Source: Streptococcus moroccensis (GTDB taxonomy: Bacteria; Bacillota; Bacilli; Lactobacillales; Streptococcaceae). Taken from it: DNA of 64,000 bases. How positions within the stretch are numbered: the first letter of the stretch is position 1; each line of letters opens with the position of its first letter. A model generated the notes under the pieces. That model had not been told where the DNA came from. It searched no databases and was given only the letters and a program-made list of their open reading frames with translations. Location of the stretch: assembly GCF_030812835.1 (NCBI RefSeq), contig NZ_JAUSTM010000004.1, forward strand, positions 62,001 through 126,000. The letters are read 5' to 3'. Positions 26,111 to 34,994 of the stretch are shown one piece after another. Position numbers and translations under genes: made by a program.

Positions 26111-27694
26111 TTATTTTAGCTGATAAAGCTTGAAATGATCCAGATTTAAGTCAATCTCTTCGTAAGAAGCAGCCAAGTGTGAAGCAAAGGAATCTAGCAT
26201 GGGCTGGTTTTGATTAATAACAACAAAGTGCGCCTTATCGTAACCAAGGGCGAGATTAAGATCAGCCCATTTATCCTCATTCACCAAATAAGTATCTGGT
26301 GTAATGTAACTTGCGGATGACCAGCGATCACTCTCCACATAAACCATGGCGCTATTATCCCAGGCATAAATACTATCAGTCACTTCGCTTTCTTGAGAAA
26401 TGTATTCTGCTACAACAGTTCGCTCTGCTTGGATACTTTCTTGACTAAACCACATCCAAATGGGATAAGCTATGATATAAGCAACTGCTATTATAGGAAG
26501 AAAGCCATTTAAGACAAGGTAAGATTTAGGTTCTGTTACGGCTAACGGTTCACCATCATCCGAAAGCTGTGTCTGAATGGTTTCCGCCATATATAGTCCT
26601 GTTAGCAATACCCCAAAAGGCACCAAAGGGATCAAATTCGATACCGAAAAAGGAGACTCTAAAATAGCTATTGCCAATGTTGCAAGAAATGAACTATACA
26701 ACAGCAATGGTAATTCCTTTTTACGAGAACTGATACAAGCCATTAGGCCATAGACCAAACTGGTGAGAAGGCCTGTCACCAAAAGCAGGCCTGCTCCTAT
26801 CATCAATGGCATCGTGTTCGTGCCCAGGCTCAGTCCCAAAGTTGTCAATGGGTAAAGAAAGGTCTGCTCTATGGCTGCTCCAACATTTTGATACAAAATC
26901 GTGTAATAACCAATCGTATAGACAATGAGAAGAAAGCCAAGGATCGTTGCAAGGAATTGGTATACCCCTCTGGCTTTTCGGTTCCAACGCCAATTAACAA
27001 TCGTTAAAAAGACGAGACTGACTAACCAAAAGAGGCTGCTCTTAGGGTCGATTAAGAACACAAGTGCTCCATTAATGCCGTACAGAATGAAGCCTTCATC
27101 ACGTGTGTCATCAGCTAGGTATCGTAAGACAAAGAACAGGCCATTTAAAAGAAATGGGAGGGCAAACAAGGAAGCATAGATTCCTCCCCAACCGAGGCAG
27201 GCCACGCCTAAATAAAAGGCTAAGAGCAACTGACGACTAATCTTCTCATGATAGGTTACTTGCCAAATGATACGGTAAAAAGTGGCCCCTGACCAAACTG
27301 TTAGGCCGAATTGAATGGCCATTAAGATCCACGGTGTCCCTAATAAGCTTCCAGCCATTGCTAACAGATAATAAACAAGACCACTTGTCCCATAAAAATC
27401 CATATATGGAACATGGCCTGCCATCATAGCAGAACCGATATATAAGGTTTGAGATTGCAAGCTATCTGCAAAGCGCATAAGGAGAGGATTGGCAACACTA
27501 AAAACAGCCAACAAGCCACTCAACCCTATAATCAATCCCCAAGGAAGGTGCGCCCGTCTTTCTCTTAAGGATAAACGAGGTGCTGACGTGTCATGCTCTT
27601 GCCATTCTCCTTGGCTGCCCCCACTTCTAATCCGACTTCTCTTAGTATGTTTTCCTCTCGGGTAGAGGTTTTCCATACGACTATACTCACTCAT
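26111..27694 (-). CDS. Multi-pass membrane protein, glycosyltransferase GT-C-like
   Basis: Protein of 527 residues. Residues 1-48 are a basic cytoplasmic tail. About 11-12 hydrophobic helices follow (from LPWGLIIGLSGLLAVFSVAN onward). The C-terminal 110 residues are soluble and likely outside (VVAEYISQESEVTDSIYAWD). The early loop YIGSAMMAGHVPYMDFYGT-SGLVYY contains the acidic D-F-Y pattern seen in the first external loop of GT-C enzymes that use lipid-linked sugars. I do not recognise a named family and the substrate is unknown. An AAGGAG site precedes the ATG, with a TGA-TATACT -10 about 35 nt further. Confidence 0.65.
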   Translation of the reverse strand: MSEYSRMENLYPRGKHTKRSRIRSGGSQGEWQEHDTSAPRLSLRERRAHLPWGLIIGLSGLLAVFSVANPLLMRFADSLQSQTLYIGSAMMAGHVPYMDFYGTSGLVYYLLAMAGSLLGTPWILMAIQFGLTVWSGATFYRIIWQVTYHEKISRQLLLAFYLGVACLGWGGIYASLFALPFLLNGLFFVLRYLADDTRDEGFILYGINGALVFLIDPKSSLFWLVSLVFLTIVNWRWNRKARGVYQFLATILGFLLIVYTIGYYTILYQNVGAAIEQTFLYPLTTLGLSLGTNTMPLMIGAGLLLVTGLLTSLVYGLMACISSRKKELPLLLYSSFLATLAIAILESPFSVSNLIPLVPFGVLLTGLYMAETIQTQLSDDGEPLAVTEPKSYLVLNGFLPIIAVAYIIAYPIWMWFSQESIQAERTVVAEYISQESEVTDSIYAWDNSAMVYVESDRWSSASYITPDTYLVNEDKWADLNLALGYDKAHFVVINQNQPMLDSFASHLAASYEEIDLNLDHFKLYQLK

Positions 27695-27729
27695 AGTTAA
27701 CTCCTTTTCAGAACCTAACTCATAGTATA

Positions 27730-27873
27730 TCAGAAAGTCTGTTTACTGTCATGCACTTCCTGACCTTGAAATAGATCTGTCAGAGATAGTGATTTAGCAT
27801 ATTGCTCTATCTCTCGAAAGCTATGAAAGCTTCCTTTCCAAAACTCCTGATCATACTTTTTCTCTTCCATCAT
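27730..27873 (-). CDS. Possible small protein, 47 residues
   Basis: An ATG-started frame (MMEEKKYDQEFWKGSFHSF…) with a protein-like, acidic and aromatic composition lies upstream of the membrane protein gene on the same strand. The ribosome site is weak (GAGAG close to the ATG). It overlaps the promoter region of the next gene. It could be real or chance; no family recognised. Confidence 0.35.
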   Translation of the reverse strand: MMEEKKYDQEFWKGSFHSFREIEQYAKSLSLTDLFQGQEVHDSKQTF

Positions 27874-27963
27874 CTCTCTTTTTTAATCTCTCTCACTGAT
27901 GACCCTCAACGGCTTTATAGATTTCTGACTATGAGCCATGTTATACGGGTATACGACTGTTGA

Positions 27964-28107
27964 CATCCCTTCATACTCTATATTGAAATTGAACAAGCCA
28001 TAAAGATTGAAAAAGAGCGAAACTACTGGACGCTTCAGACGAGTCGTCTCTTTTATCCTGTTTCAGCATTTTTGACGGGACTTGGCTTCCTATTTATCTA
28101 TTCGTAA
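27964..28107 (+). pseudogene. Possible remnant of a membrane protein C-terminus
   Basis: After a TGA there is an open stretch of 47 codons without any ATG, GTG or TTG. It reads like a real protein end: EIEQAIKIEKERNYWTL, then a hydrophobic segment AFLTGLGFLFIYS before TAA. It lies in the 450-nt gap before cls. Nothing else is visible in that gap apart from the small frame on the other strand and the cls promoter. Confidence 0.3.
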
Positions 28108-28131
28108 AGGCTTTTAAATCTTATTAAATTC

Positions 28132-28146
28132 TGCTATAATCATGCT
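28132..28146 (+). promoter_or_regulatory. Extended -10 promoter of cls, leaderless arrangement
   Basis: TGC-TATAAT at 28132-28140 and then 6 nt (CATGCT) to the ATG. No ribosome binding site is present. Confidence 0.55.
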
Positions 28147-29694
28147 ATGGAAAAACTCTATACATTTTTATCGCGTTTTGGTTTTTATTTATTTTGTGCC
28201 TTGGCCATTATTATTGAAATCTTGGCTCTCATTTTATTCTTTGTCTTTCTAGCAGACAAGGCGCCTTTCTTATGGATTCTTCTCATGCTAGTCTACCTAG
28301 GCTCTATCTTATCGATTATCAATCGAAAAACGGCGCCTGAAAATAAGGTGGCTTGGTTGATTATTGTCTTTATGTTGCCCGGTGTAGGCAGCATCTTCTA
28401 TGTCATGTTCTTTGAGCGCCGCATCTCAAAAGTGGAGCGCAAGCATTACCAAAAAATTGAAAAACGGGCCCTCAGGCACGTCCTCCTCCCAGGAGAACAC
28501 CCTCTGATGCAAAACATGCACCTCTCAGATCCGACCACCTATAATCATTTGCATGGCTTGATGATGGTTGATCCTACTGCCCAGCCCTATACGGATACTC
28601 AGTCTCGCTACTATGCTCTAGGGGAAGAGATGTGGGTTGATATGCTTGATGATTTGCGTCAAGCCAAGCATTTTATCTTTATGGAGTATTATATCGTTGA
28701 ACTTGGGGAAATGTGGGACAGTATTCTTGACATCCTAGTTCAAAAAGCCAAAGAGGGCGTTGAGGTTCGCTTCATGTATGACGACATTGGCTGTATGGTT
28801 ACCCTTCCTAATGACTACGACATACAGTTAAAAGAGCTTGGGATTAATGCAACGCCTTTTAACCGTCTAACACCTAAGGCTTCCGTGGTTTATAATAACC
28901 GCAGCCACCGTAAAATCACAGTCATCGATGGCCAAATTGGCTATACTGGTGGTATCAATCTGGCTGATGAGTATGTCAATATTAAGGAACGCTTTGGCCA
29001 CTGGAAAGATGGGGGCATGCGGCTTGAAGGCATGGCTGTTCAAGCCTTAACCAAACTCTTCCTGCTCAATTGGGATATCAATAGCATTGAAGTGTCAGAT
29101 TTTAACCACTATCAGAGCTTTACCCAGCCCGTGGTGGCTGACGGTGGCCTCTATGTGCCATACGGGTCTGGACCTAAGCCTATTTATCAGCGCTATGTTG
29201 GTAAGATTGTCTACTTAAATCTTCTCAAGCAAGCCCAACATTATGTCTACATCACCACCCCTTACTTGATTATCGATTACGATTTGACAGAGGATTTGAA
29301 AAATGCTGCGCTCCGTGGGGTAGAAGTCATTATTCTCATGCCTTTCATCGCAGATAAGGCACTGATTCAAATCATCAACCGCTCTGCTTATCAGGAACTA
29401 CGCGATGCTGGTGTTCGTATTTTTGAATACACGCCCGGTTTTATCCACAGCAAGAACTTTGTCGTTGACGACATCTATGCCGTTATCGGCACCATTAACT
29501 TGGATTACCGTAGTCTGGTTCATCACTATGAAAATGCTGTGTTTATCCATAATTCTCCGATTATTGCGGATAGCAAACAGGACTTCCTTGAAAGCCTCGC
29601 TTTGTCACAAGAAATTCACGATGACACCCTGAAAATTAGCCTAAGACACAAGCTCATTAAAGCCCTGGTCGAAGTCTTTGCCCCAATGCTCTAA
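28147..29694 (+). CDS. cls: Cardiolipin synthase
   Basis: Makes cardiolipin from two phosphatidylglycerol molecules at the membrane. The protein is 515 residues. Two N-terminal membrane helices (about 10-33 and 38-58) are followed by the PLDNc-type segment NRKTAPENKVAWLIIVFMLP. Two phospholipase D HKD motifs follow: NNRSHRKITVIDGQIGYTGG near 255 and HSKNFVVDDIYAVIGTINLD near 432. The alternative start would be far downstream and would lose the first helix, so the ATG at 28147 is kept although it has no ribosome site. Confidence 0.95.
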   Translation: MEKLYTFLSRFGFYLFCALAIIIEILALILFFVFLADKAPFLWILLMLVYLGSILSIINRKTAPENKVAWLIIVFMLPGVGSIFYVMFFERRISKVERKHYQKIEKRALRHVLLPGEHPLMQNMHLSDPTTYNHLHGLMMVDPTAQPYTDTQSRYYALGEEMWVDMLDDLRQAKHFIFMEYYIVELGEMWDSILDILVQKAKEGVEVRFMYDDIGCMVTLPNDYDIQLKELGINATPFNRLTPKASVVYNNRSHRKITVIDGQIGYTGGINLADEYVNIKERFGHWKDGGMRLEGMAVQALTKLFLLNWDINSIEVSDFNHYQSFTQPVVADGGLYVPYGSGPKPIYQRYVGKIVYLNLLKQAQHYVYITTPYLIIDYDLTEDLKNAALRGVEVIILMPFIADKALIQIINRSAYQELRDAGVRIFEYTPGFIHSKNFVVDDIYAVIGTINLDYRSLVHHYENAVFIHNSPIIADSKQDFLESLALSQEIHDDTLKISLRHKLIKALVEVFAPML

Positions 29695-29723
29695 AACACA
29701 ATCACTCCTAAAAATGTCATAAA

Positions 29724-29770
29724 AAAACAGTAGCTAAATCTCTACAGAGAAAAAGTTTAGCTACTGTTTT
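29724..29770. terminator. Terminator after cls
   Basis: A perfect 15-bp inverted repeat AAAACAGTAGCTAAA (29724-29738) and complement (29756-29770), ending in four Ts. Confidence 0.88.
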
Positions 29771-29823
29771 GCCTTCAAAACTTGTTTTTTTTCTTTAATT
29801 CGTGTATGATAGGAATAGATTTT

Positions 29824-29906
29824 GCGGAGGTGGTGGAACGGCAGACACGCATGCTTCAGGCGCATGTGCCCGCACGGGTGTGAGGGTTCAAATCCCTTCC
29901 TCCGCA
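29824..29906 (+). tRNA. tRNA-Leu, anticodon CAG
   Basis: 83-nt class II tRNA. The acceptor stem GCGGAGG pairs with CCTCCGC and the discriminator base is A. The anticodon stem CATGC/GCATG encloses the loop TTCAGGC with anticodon CAG. A long variable arm and the T-loop GGTTCAAATCC are present. CCA is not encoded. An integrated element starts a short distance after it. Confidence 0.95.
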
Positions 29907-29969
29907 TTTAAAAAAACTCGCCCTTAGCCGAGCTGACACAAAGCAGTTTAGTTATTAGGGGTTAATAGT

Positions 29970-29994
29970 AGCGAGTCAGTCCGCCTGACTCGCT
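29970..29994 (+). terminator. Terminator downstream of tRNA-Leu, inside the end of the recombinase gene
   Basis: Ten-bp stem AGCGAGTCAG / CTGACTCGCT followed by TTTTT on the plus strand. It overlaps the last codons of the recombinase gene, which runs in the opposite direction. It may isolate the element from tRNA read-through. Confidence 0.7.
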
Positions 29995-31670
29995 TTTTCA
30001 ATGTTTAGTTTTCCAATGAAATTGTAATAAATGTCTATCTGAATAATTCGGTTGCGTTTCGTGCCAGTTGGCTTGTGAATTACAATCTTGTCAATCAGTT
30101 CATTTACCATTTCAACGGTTAACTCTGGAAGTTCTGTATATTTTGAAATTCTTGCCATAAACTTGGAGATGTTAAGGCTGTCTTCTTGTTGTTTGGCAAG
30201 TTTTTCGGTTAAGTTAGAAATGGAAGTTTGAAGTTGCTTCTGTTCCTCTTCATAAGTCTGGCTTAACTTCACAAAGCGTTCATCTGAAATTTTTCCAAGT
30301 AGATTGTCTTCGTAGAGTTTCTGAATAATTCGGTCAATTTCTACTGAACGGTGCTCTTCTTTTTGGAGTTGTTGGTGCTGGCGTTTGTTATCTTTTGAAA
30401 ATTGCGCGTGGCTTTGCTTTTCTAGACTCTTTAGAAAATCTTCCTTATTCAAGTTAATCTCTCGAATAGTTTGGCGCAATTTATCACTTACAATCTCAAT
30501 CAAGGCAGATTTTTGAATATAATGGGGATTCTCACACCCATCAATCGGCTTGCGGTAGCCAGAACATTTGTAATGGTCGTGATTTAATCCATTTTTCTCT
30601 TGCGGACAAAAGTAGTGTTTCCGCCCACAAGTTCCACAAAAGACCAGTCCCGCAAATAGATTTTCATGACCAACTCGATTTTTATACCGCTGGTTCGAAC
30701 GCTTGTGGCTTCGCATTTTCTGGACAATATCGAAAGTTTCTTGGTCTATAATCGCTTCATGCGTATTCTCGAAAATCAACCAGTTTTCTTTTGGATTTTC
30801 CAACTTGCGCTTGTCTTTATAAGACTTTGAGCGTTTCCGAAGATTGACCGTATGTCCGAGATATTCTTCGCGTCCTAATAGCCTTGTGATTGTTTCACGA
30901 CTCCAGTAATAAGGCGAATAGTTAGAATTTTTCACTCCAGAAAGTGGCTTCCTGCCATTCTTGATTCTATAAACATCTGGTTTTTCGATATGTTCAGTTT
31001 CAAGCAACTTACCAATTTCATTGGCTGATTTACCGCTTTTCGCCTCTTGAAAAATCCGTTTCACAACTTCGCTGGCGACTGGGTCAATTATCCAGTTTTT
31101 TGGGTTGTCTGGGTCTTTCAAGTAACCGTAAGGCGGATTAACCGTTACACGTTCGCCAGCTCGTGCTTTAGCTTGAATAACCGCTCGAATTTTCTTGCTA
31201 GTGTCCGCTGCATACATCTCGTCCATGAGGCTCTTGATTGGCAAGAAAATGGAGTTGGTTTCATTTGGCTTGTTTGAATCTATGCCGTCATTAAGGGCGA
31301 TAAAGCGGACATCAAAACTTGGAAAAGTAATTTCCGTTAGTTGCCCAACCTTGATATAAGACCGCCCTAAACGGCTTAAATCCTTAACAATGAAGTTTGA
31401 AACTTGTCCATTTTCTACAAGCCGTAACGCTTCTGAAATAGCTGGTCGGTCAAAATTCGTTCCGCTAAAACCATCATCAACGAAAAGGACGGGATTTGGC
31501 AGTTTTTCTCTGATTACCACTTCAAAAAGAATATTCTTCTGATTGATAATAGAATTACTGTCTCCGTCCAGTCCGTCATCTTGACTCAAACGACAATAAA
31601 CAACCGTAATATCCGACAGTTTGGAAGTATCTACTTGTTGGTAATATGGAATTGTCAAAGTTCTATTCAT
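29976..31670 (-). CDS. Large serine recombinase (TndX/TnpX type)
   Basis: Site-specific recombinase of 564 residues that would excise and integrate the element. The catalytic domain (about 20-165) has YCRLSQDDG with the nucleophilic Ser, the DDGFSGTNFDRP stretch, and KDLSRLGRSY. The recombinase DNA-binding domain follows with PPYGYLKDP and LLGREEYLGHTVN. A zinc ribbon (CGTCGRKHYFC…CSGYR…C) and a long coiled-coil segment (about 420-510) complete the family layout. It ends in a domain (about 500-560, VEMVNELIDKIVIHKP) seen in this subfamily. I chose the ATG at 31670 because it gives the normal N-terminus and GGAG lies upstream. Confidence 0.93.
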   Translation of the reverse strand: MNRTLTIPYYQQVDTSKLSDITVVYCRLSQDDGLDGDSNSIINQKNILFEVVIREKLPNPVLFVDDGFSGTNFDRPAISEALRLVENGQVSNFIVKDLSRLGRSYIKVGQLTEITFPSFDVRFIALNDGIDSNKPNETNSIFLPIKSLMDEMYAADTSKKIRAVIQAKARAGERVTVNPPYGYLKDPDNPKNWIIDPVASEVVKRIFQEAKSGKSANEIGKLLETEHIEKPDVYRIKNGRKPLSGVKNSNYSPYYWSRETITRLLGREEYLGHTVNLRKRSKSYKDKRKLENPKENWLIFENTHEAIIDQETFDIVQKMRSHKRSNQRYKNRVGHENLFAGLVFCGTCGRKHYFCPQEKNGLNHDHYKCSGYRKPIDGCENPHYIQKSALIEIVSDKLRQTIREINLNKEDFLKSLEKQSHAQFSKDNKRQHQQLQKEEHRSVEIDRIIQKLYEDNLLGKISDERFVKLSQTYEEEQKQLQTSISNLTEKLAKQQEDSLNISKFMARISKYTELPELTVEMVNELIDKIVIHKPTGTKRNRIIQIDIYYNFIGKLNIEKASQAD

Positions 31671-31732
31671 GTGTTTTTTCTCCTTTTGGAGTTCACACAC
31701 CTTATACTTCTATTATACCATTTTTACTACTG

Positions 31733-31900
31733 TTAAAGTAGTGATTTATCGCTTAAAATCAGCCTTTCTAAGACATTTTCAAGCGGACGATTTCCAGTAA
31801 AATAGTGGCAGATAAAGTAAGTAGTTCGACCGATTTGCTTCTTTTCGTACTTGGTGTGCGAGCTGGTTATGGAGTCTTTATCTTGATTTTTCAAGTTCAT
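31733..31900 (-). CDS. TnpW-like small transposon-encoded protein
   Basis: Protein of 55 residues. The part KKQIGRTTYFICHYFTG and the LENVLERLI end match the pattern of TnpW-type proteins found beside TnpX/TndX recombinases. GGAGGG precedes the ATG at 31900. It overlaps the end of the replication-relaxation gene by 23 nt, so it is translated from the same mRNA. The function of TnpW proteins is unknown. Confidence 0.65.
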   Translation of the reverse strand: MNLKNQDKDSITSSHTKYEKKQIGRTTYFICHYFTGNRPLENVLERLILSDKSLL

Positions 31901-32678
31901 CAATCCCTCCTTTGATATAGTTTTGGTAGTCATCCAGAGTAATCACGGTGAACAACTCCCAAAAGTTATAAAGCTCTTTTTGAATAGCTTTAGAAATAGC
32001 TAATTTGCGTTTGTCATCTGGCACAATCCAAAGCACGTAAGGAAAGACTTCTTTTTGGCGTTGCTCAATTCCAGAGCGGTAATATTCGATATACTTTTTA
32101 CAAGTGTTCACGATTCGAGACAGGCTTTCCGTGCTACGGTCTATTTCTAAAAAATAGTGGTCTTCGTATTCGTGGTTAATGAGTTCTAGATAAGCATCTG
32201 GCTTTAGAGTCATACCTACACCAGAAAGTTTTTGGTAGCTTCGCCATGAATTGGGTTCAAAGGAAAAGGTTTCGAGTGTTAATTTGTTAGAACTGCGGAC
32301 AGTTTCCAGCGTTTCCACGAAAATCTCCGTAATCGCCAAGGTATGTTCGACATGACCTTGACTTGGCTCATATTGGTTTTTATAGCGCAAACTAATACTG
32401 TCATCTTGGCTTTTTAACAGTTTCAAACCTTGAAAGGTAATTTGCCAAACATAGGAAGCTGAGCCTTTACGCACACCCCCGATTCGACGTTTGAGGTGCG
32501 AAACCAGACCAGCCTTTAATAGTCTTTGTGTTGTAAAGTTGGCACGGCGAACGGCTGTTTCTGGTTTGTCACTATCTGAGTAAAAGAGTCTGGCGAGTTG
32601 GCTGGTGGTGGCATATCTAGCTTGATTGAGAAAGTATAGGATTTGAATATCTTTATCTGTGAATTGATTCCATTTCAT
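31878..32678 (-). CDS. Replication-relaxation family protein
   Basis: Protein of 266 residues. Residues 1-75 form a winged helix (FTDKDIQILYFLNQARYATTSQLARLF…). The C-terminal part carries PDAYLEL (160-166) and YFLEID (175-180), a spacing like the PD-(D/E)xK nuclease core but with Asp instead of Lys, then KKYIEYY and FPYVLWIVPDD. Family members occur beside conjugation ATPases on Gram-positive plasmids and integrated elements; their activity has not, to my knowledge, been firmly established. It lies 94 nt downstream of the VirD4-like gene, with a repeat-bearing gap between them. Confidence 0.75.
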   Translation of the reverse strand: MKWNQFTDKDIQILYFLNQARYATTSQLARLFYSDSDKPETAVRRANFTTQRLLKAGLVSHLKRRIGGVRKGSASYVWQITFQGLKLLKSQDDSISLRYKNQYEPSQGHVEHTLAITEIFVETLETVRSSNKLTLETFSFEPNSWRSYQKLSGVGMTLKPDAYLELINHEYEDHYFLEIDRSTESLSRIVNTCKKYIEYYRSGIEQRQKEVFPYVLWIVPDDKRKLAISKAIQKELYNFWELFTVITLDDYQNYIKGGIDELEKSR

Positions 32679-32725
32679 CTGTTTCGTTCTCCTTGAATAG
32701 TTAGTGGTGGTTTGTCTTGTAATAT

Positions 32726-32767
32726 GGGGTTAGTTACGGAGTAAGTCATGTGACGGTTAACCCCTAA
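32726..32767. repeat. Inverted repeat between the VirD4-like and replication-relaxation genes (possible oriT)
   Basis: GGGGTTA (32726-32732) and TAACCCC (32758-32764) form an inverted repeat with a 25-nt spacer. The right arm extends to TTAACCCCTAA, whose exact complement is found again at the left end of the element (29955-29965). Position between two mobilization genes fits a transfer origin, but this is unproven. Confidence 0.4.
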
Positions 32768-32772
32768 AAACG

Positions 32773-34992
32773 TTATTTACCAGTGTTAGGTAGATTTTCT
32801 TCATCTCCCCGACTAGAAGACCGATTGGAACGCTTTTTTCGTCCCAAATCTTCTAAATTGAGACTGTCTTGACTCGTTTCAAGTGTTGGTTTCTCGTAGG
32901 TATAGCTTTGAAAGTCTGCTTCAATATCTGCTATATTCTGCCCATATCTGGTAAGGCTAGAAAGATACGGCGCACGACTATCTCGCAATTTTGGACTAGG
33001 CGGATAGGTCTTGCTGATAATCCAGCGGTAGGTGTTGGGTGAAATCTCTGTGCGGATATATGCCCAAAATGGAGGTAGACTGTAAAAATCTTCTTTACTA
33101 ACTTCTAGTGTGTATTTTGCCATGCTTCTTGCTTCATCTAAGTTCAAGCCAAAGACAATTTTGTTGGCAACGTTGGATTCAATACCTGCTTTTAGACTTG
33201 GCGACATCTGGGCTAAATGTTGGAAACCTATATTCCAGCCGACATTAAACTGGCGAGATTGTGACAGTGCTTCGTCCAAGTTGGCGTTAGGGATTCCAAG
33301 AAAACTTGGTGTTTCATCTATGTAGACGAAAGCAGACTGTCTTTTACTAGGTTCAACTGAGGATTGGCGCAAAATTAACATCCACAACATAGAAGTAATA
33401 AGACTACCGATGAGTTTAGCGGATTCTGAACCAATAACAGCCTTGTTTAATGGCACTAGCACAATTTTTCGGCTTTGAAAGATTTCTGCTAAGCTAAAAC
33501 TAGGGGTAGTCCGCCCAAGCATTGAGCGAAGTTGTGGGCGAAGCAAGAGCTGGCGAAACTTGTTCAAGATGGGGTTTAAGATCTGGTGGCGTTGGGCTTC
33601 GCTTAACAGTTCAAACCAATTCCAGAAGCTTTCCAGACCGATTGGGTCTTTGAGATTCTTTAAGAGCTTGTTCCTAAACTGCTTATTGGTTAATAAATGC
33701 GGAAGCATAACCAAAGAGGTATGGGGAATCCGTGCTAAGGTCAAGAAAGCGTGTGATAGAATATCTAGTGAATAAATCCCGAAATGGTCTGGATACAAGC
33801 CTTTAAAGAGTTCCAGTAGATAATCTGCAATAACTTCTGGCTCAACGCCATGTTTTGTTAGCTCAAAAGGATTGATTCCAACAATTCTCTTAGCAGTCGG
33901 CGAAATAACTACGATGTCATCATCGTGTTCTTTTGGTGTCCGTTCCAAAATCTCATGAGTTAATTGACCTTTAGCGTCAATCACCACCACGCTATGATTT
34001 CTTGACTTAATATCTGACAAAATCAAGTGACTCATAGCGGTAGTTTTACCTGTGCCTGTGCTTCCGAGAAAGAAGACGTGTTTCTTGGCGGATTGGCTCG
34101 AAATCTGAATCGGTCTAGCTTCACTCTCAATAGTTGAAGCAAAACTTCTTGCCTTGTTGTGATGTAGATTATAACCAAGTGGTGGTGCGATAAGTTTTGG
34201 GTGAACATTTGGCACGCCGTCTATATTTTCTTCACCGCTAGGCAGAAGTAGAAAACACGCAAGGTCTGACGTAGCTAGACTATATGGGTAGGACCAAGAC
34301 GGTATCGCTGAATTGAACTTGTGGGCAGACATTGGCTTGAAGTTAATCGTGGCACTGGTTTCGAGTAGTCTAAAACTACTAAGCAGACTTGAGAAAAACT
34401 CCTTTGTCCGCAAGATACTGCGAGAATGAACCCCAACACGAATCTCACACTTAAACGTTGATTGATTCAATTTTTGGCGCATCAGCTTCTTGGAATTTTC
34501 CGAGAGTTCAGGAATATTATTGGTAATCACTTGATACCAGCGAGCAGATAGATTGGGTAACTCTTTGGGTTGGGGTCTCGGTGGTGAACCTGCGCCGACA
34601 ATCACTTGAATCGCTATTTCTTCATCTGGTTGAAGCACTTTAGAGATTGCCAGACTAGAACGAAGCATAGTTTCTAAGGAATCTGTTTTAAGGGCATAGT
34701 GGGATTGCTTGATTTGAACTAAGCGAGCAACTGCCAACTTATTCCGTTTAGGAGCTTTGGAAAACTGAATCTGTCTATGCGATTGAATTAACTGGTGAAT
34801 GTGGCGTTTGTCTTGGTCTTCTGTCCCTAAGAGATACCGCACTTGATTTCTTTTCATTCGCACTTCAAAGACTAGGCTTTTTCTACGAGTCAAGCCAACT
34901 AGCTGACCAAGCAAACCCTTAACATCATCTTCAGAGAATGGGCGTTGCCAAGTCCATTCATTCCAGGATAATTCTTCGAATGAACGTTTCAT
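32773..34992 (-). CDS. VirD4/TraG-like conjugative DNA-transfer ATPase, without membrane helices
   Basis: Protein of 739 residues. The first 290 residues are an alpha/beta region without recognisable motif. The motor domain follows: Walker A GSTGTGKT (310-317), VVVIDAKGQLTHEIL, the GINPFEL motif, Walker B FVYIDETPSFLG, and the coupling-protein-like GFQHLAQMS. No N-terminal membrane helix is present, unlike classical VirD4. A small two-helix protein is encoded immediately upstream (stop 2 nt before this ATG). GGAGG lies before the ATG at 34992. It probably pumps DNA during mobilization, docking on a helper's secretion channel. Confidence 0.82.
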   Translation of the reverse strand: MKRSFEELSWNEWTWQRPFSEDDVKGLLGQLVGLTRRKSLVFEVRMKRNQVRYLLGTEDQDKRHIHQLIQSHRQIQFSKAPKRNKLAVARLVQIKQSHYALKTDSLETMLRSSLAISKVLQPDEEIAIQVIVGAGSPPRPQPKELPNLSARWYQVITNNIPELSENSKKLMRQKLNQSTFKCEIRVGVHSRSILRTKEFFSSLLSSFRLLETSATINFKPMSAHKFNSAIPSWSYPYSLATSDLACFLLLPSGEENIDGVPNVHPKLIAPPLGYNLHHNKARSFASTIESEARPIQISSQSAKKHVFFLGSTGTGKTTAMSHLILSDIKSRNHSVVVIDAKGQLTHEILERTPKEHDDDIVVISPTAKRIVGINPFELTKHGVEPEVIADYLLELFKGLYPDHFGIYSLDILSHAFLTLARIPHTSLVMLPHLLTNKQFRNKLLKNLKDPIGLESFWNWFELLSEAQRHQILNPILNKFRQLLLRPQLRSMLGRTTPSFSLAEIFQSRKIVLVPLNKAVIGSESAKLIGSLITSMLWMLILRQSSVEPSKRQSAFVYIDETPSFLGIPNANLDEALSQSRQFNVGWNIGFQHLAQMSPSLKAGIESNVANKIVFGLNLDEARSMAKYTLEVSKEDFYSLPPFWAYIRTEISPNTYRWIISKTYPPSPKLRDSRAPYLSSLTRYGQNIADIEADFQSYTYEKPTLETSQDSLNLEDLGRKKRSNRSSSRGDEENLPNTGK

Positions 34993-34994
34993 CT

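Noticed and set aside
29824-29906. tRNA-Leu 3' end as an attachment site with a duplicate at the right end of the element
   Set aside because: No copy of the tRNA 3' sequence was found around 38.5-39.2 kb, and the recombinase is of the serine type, which does not need one.
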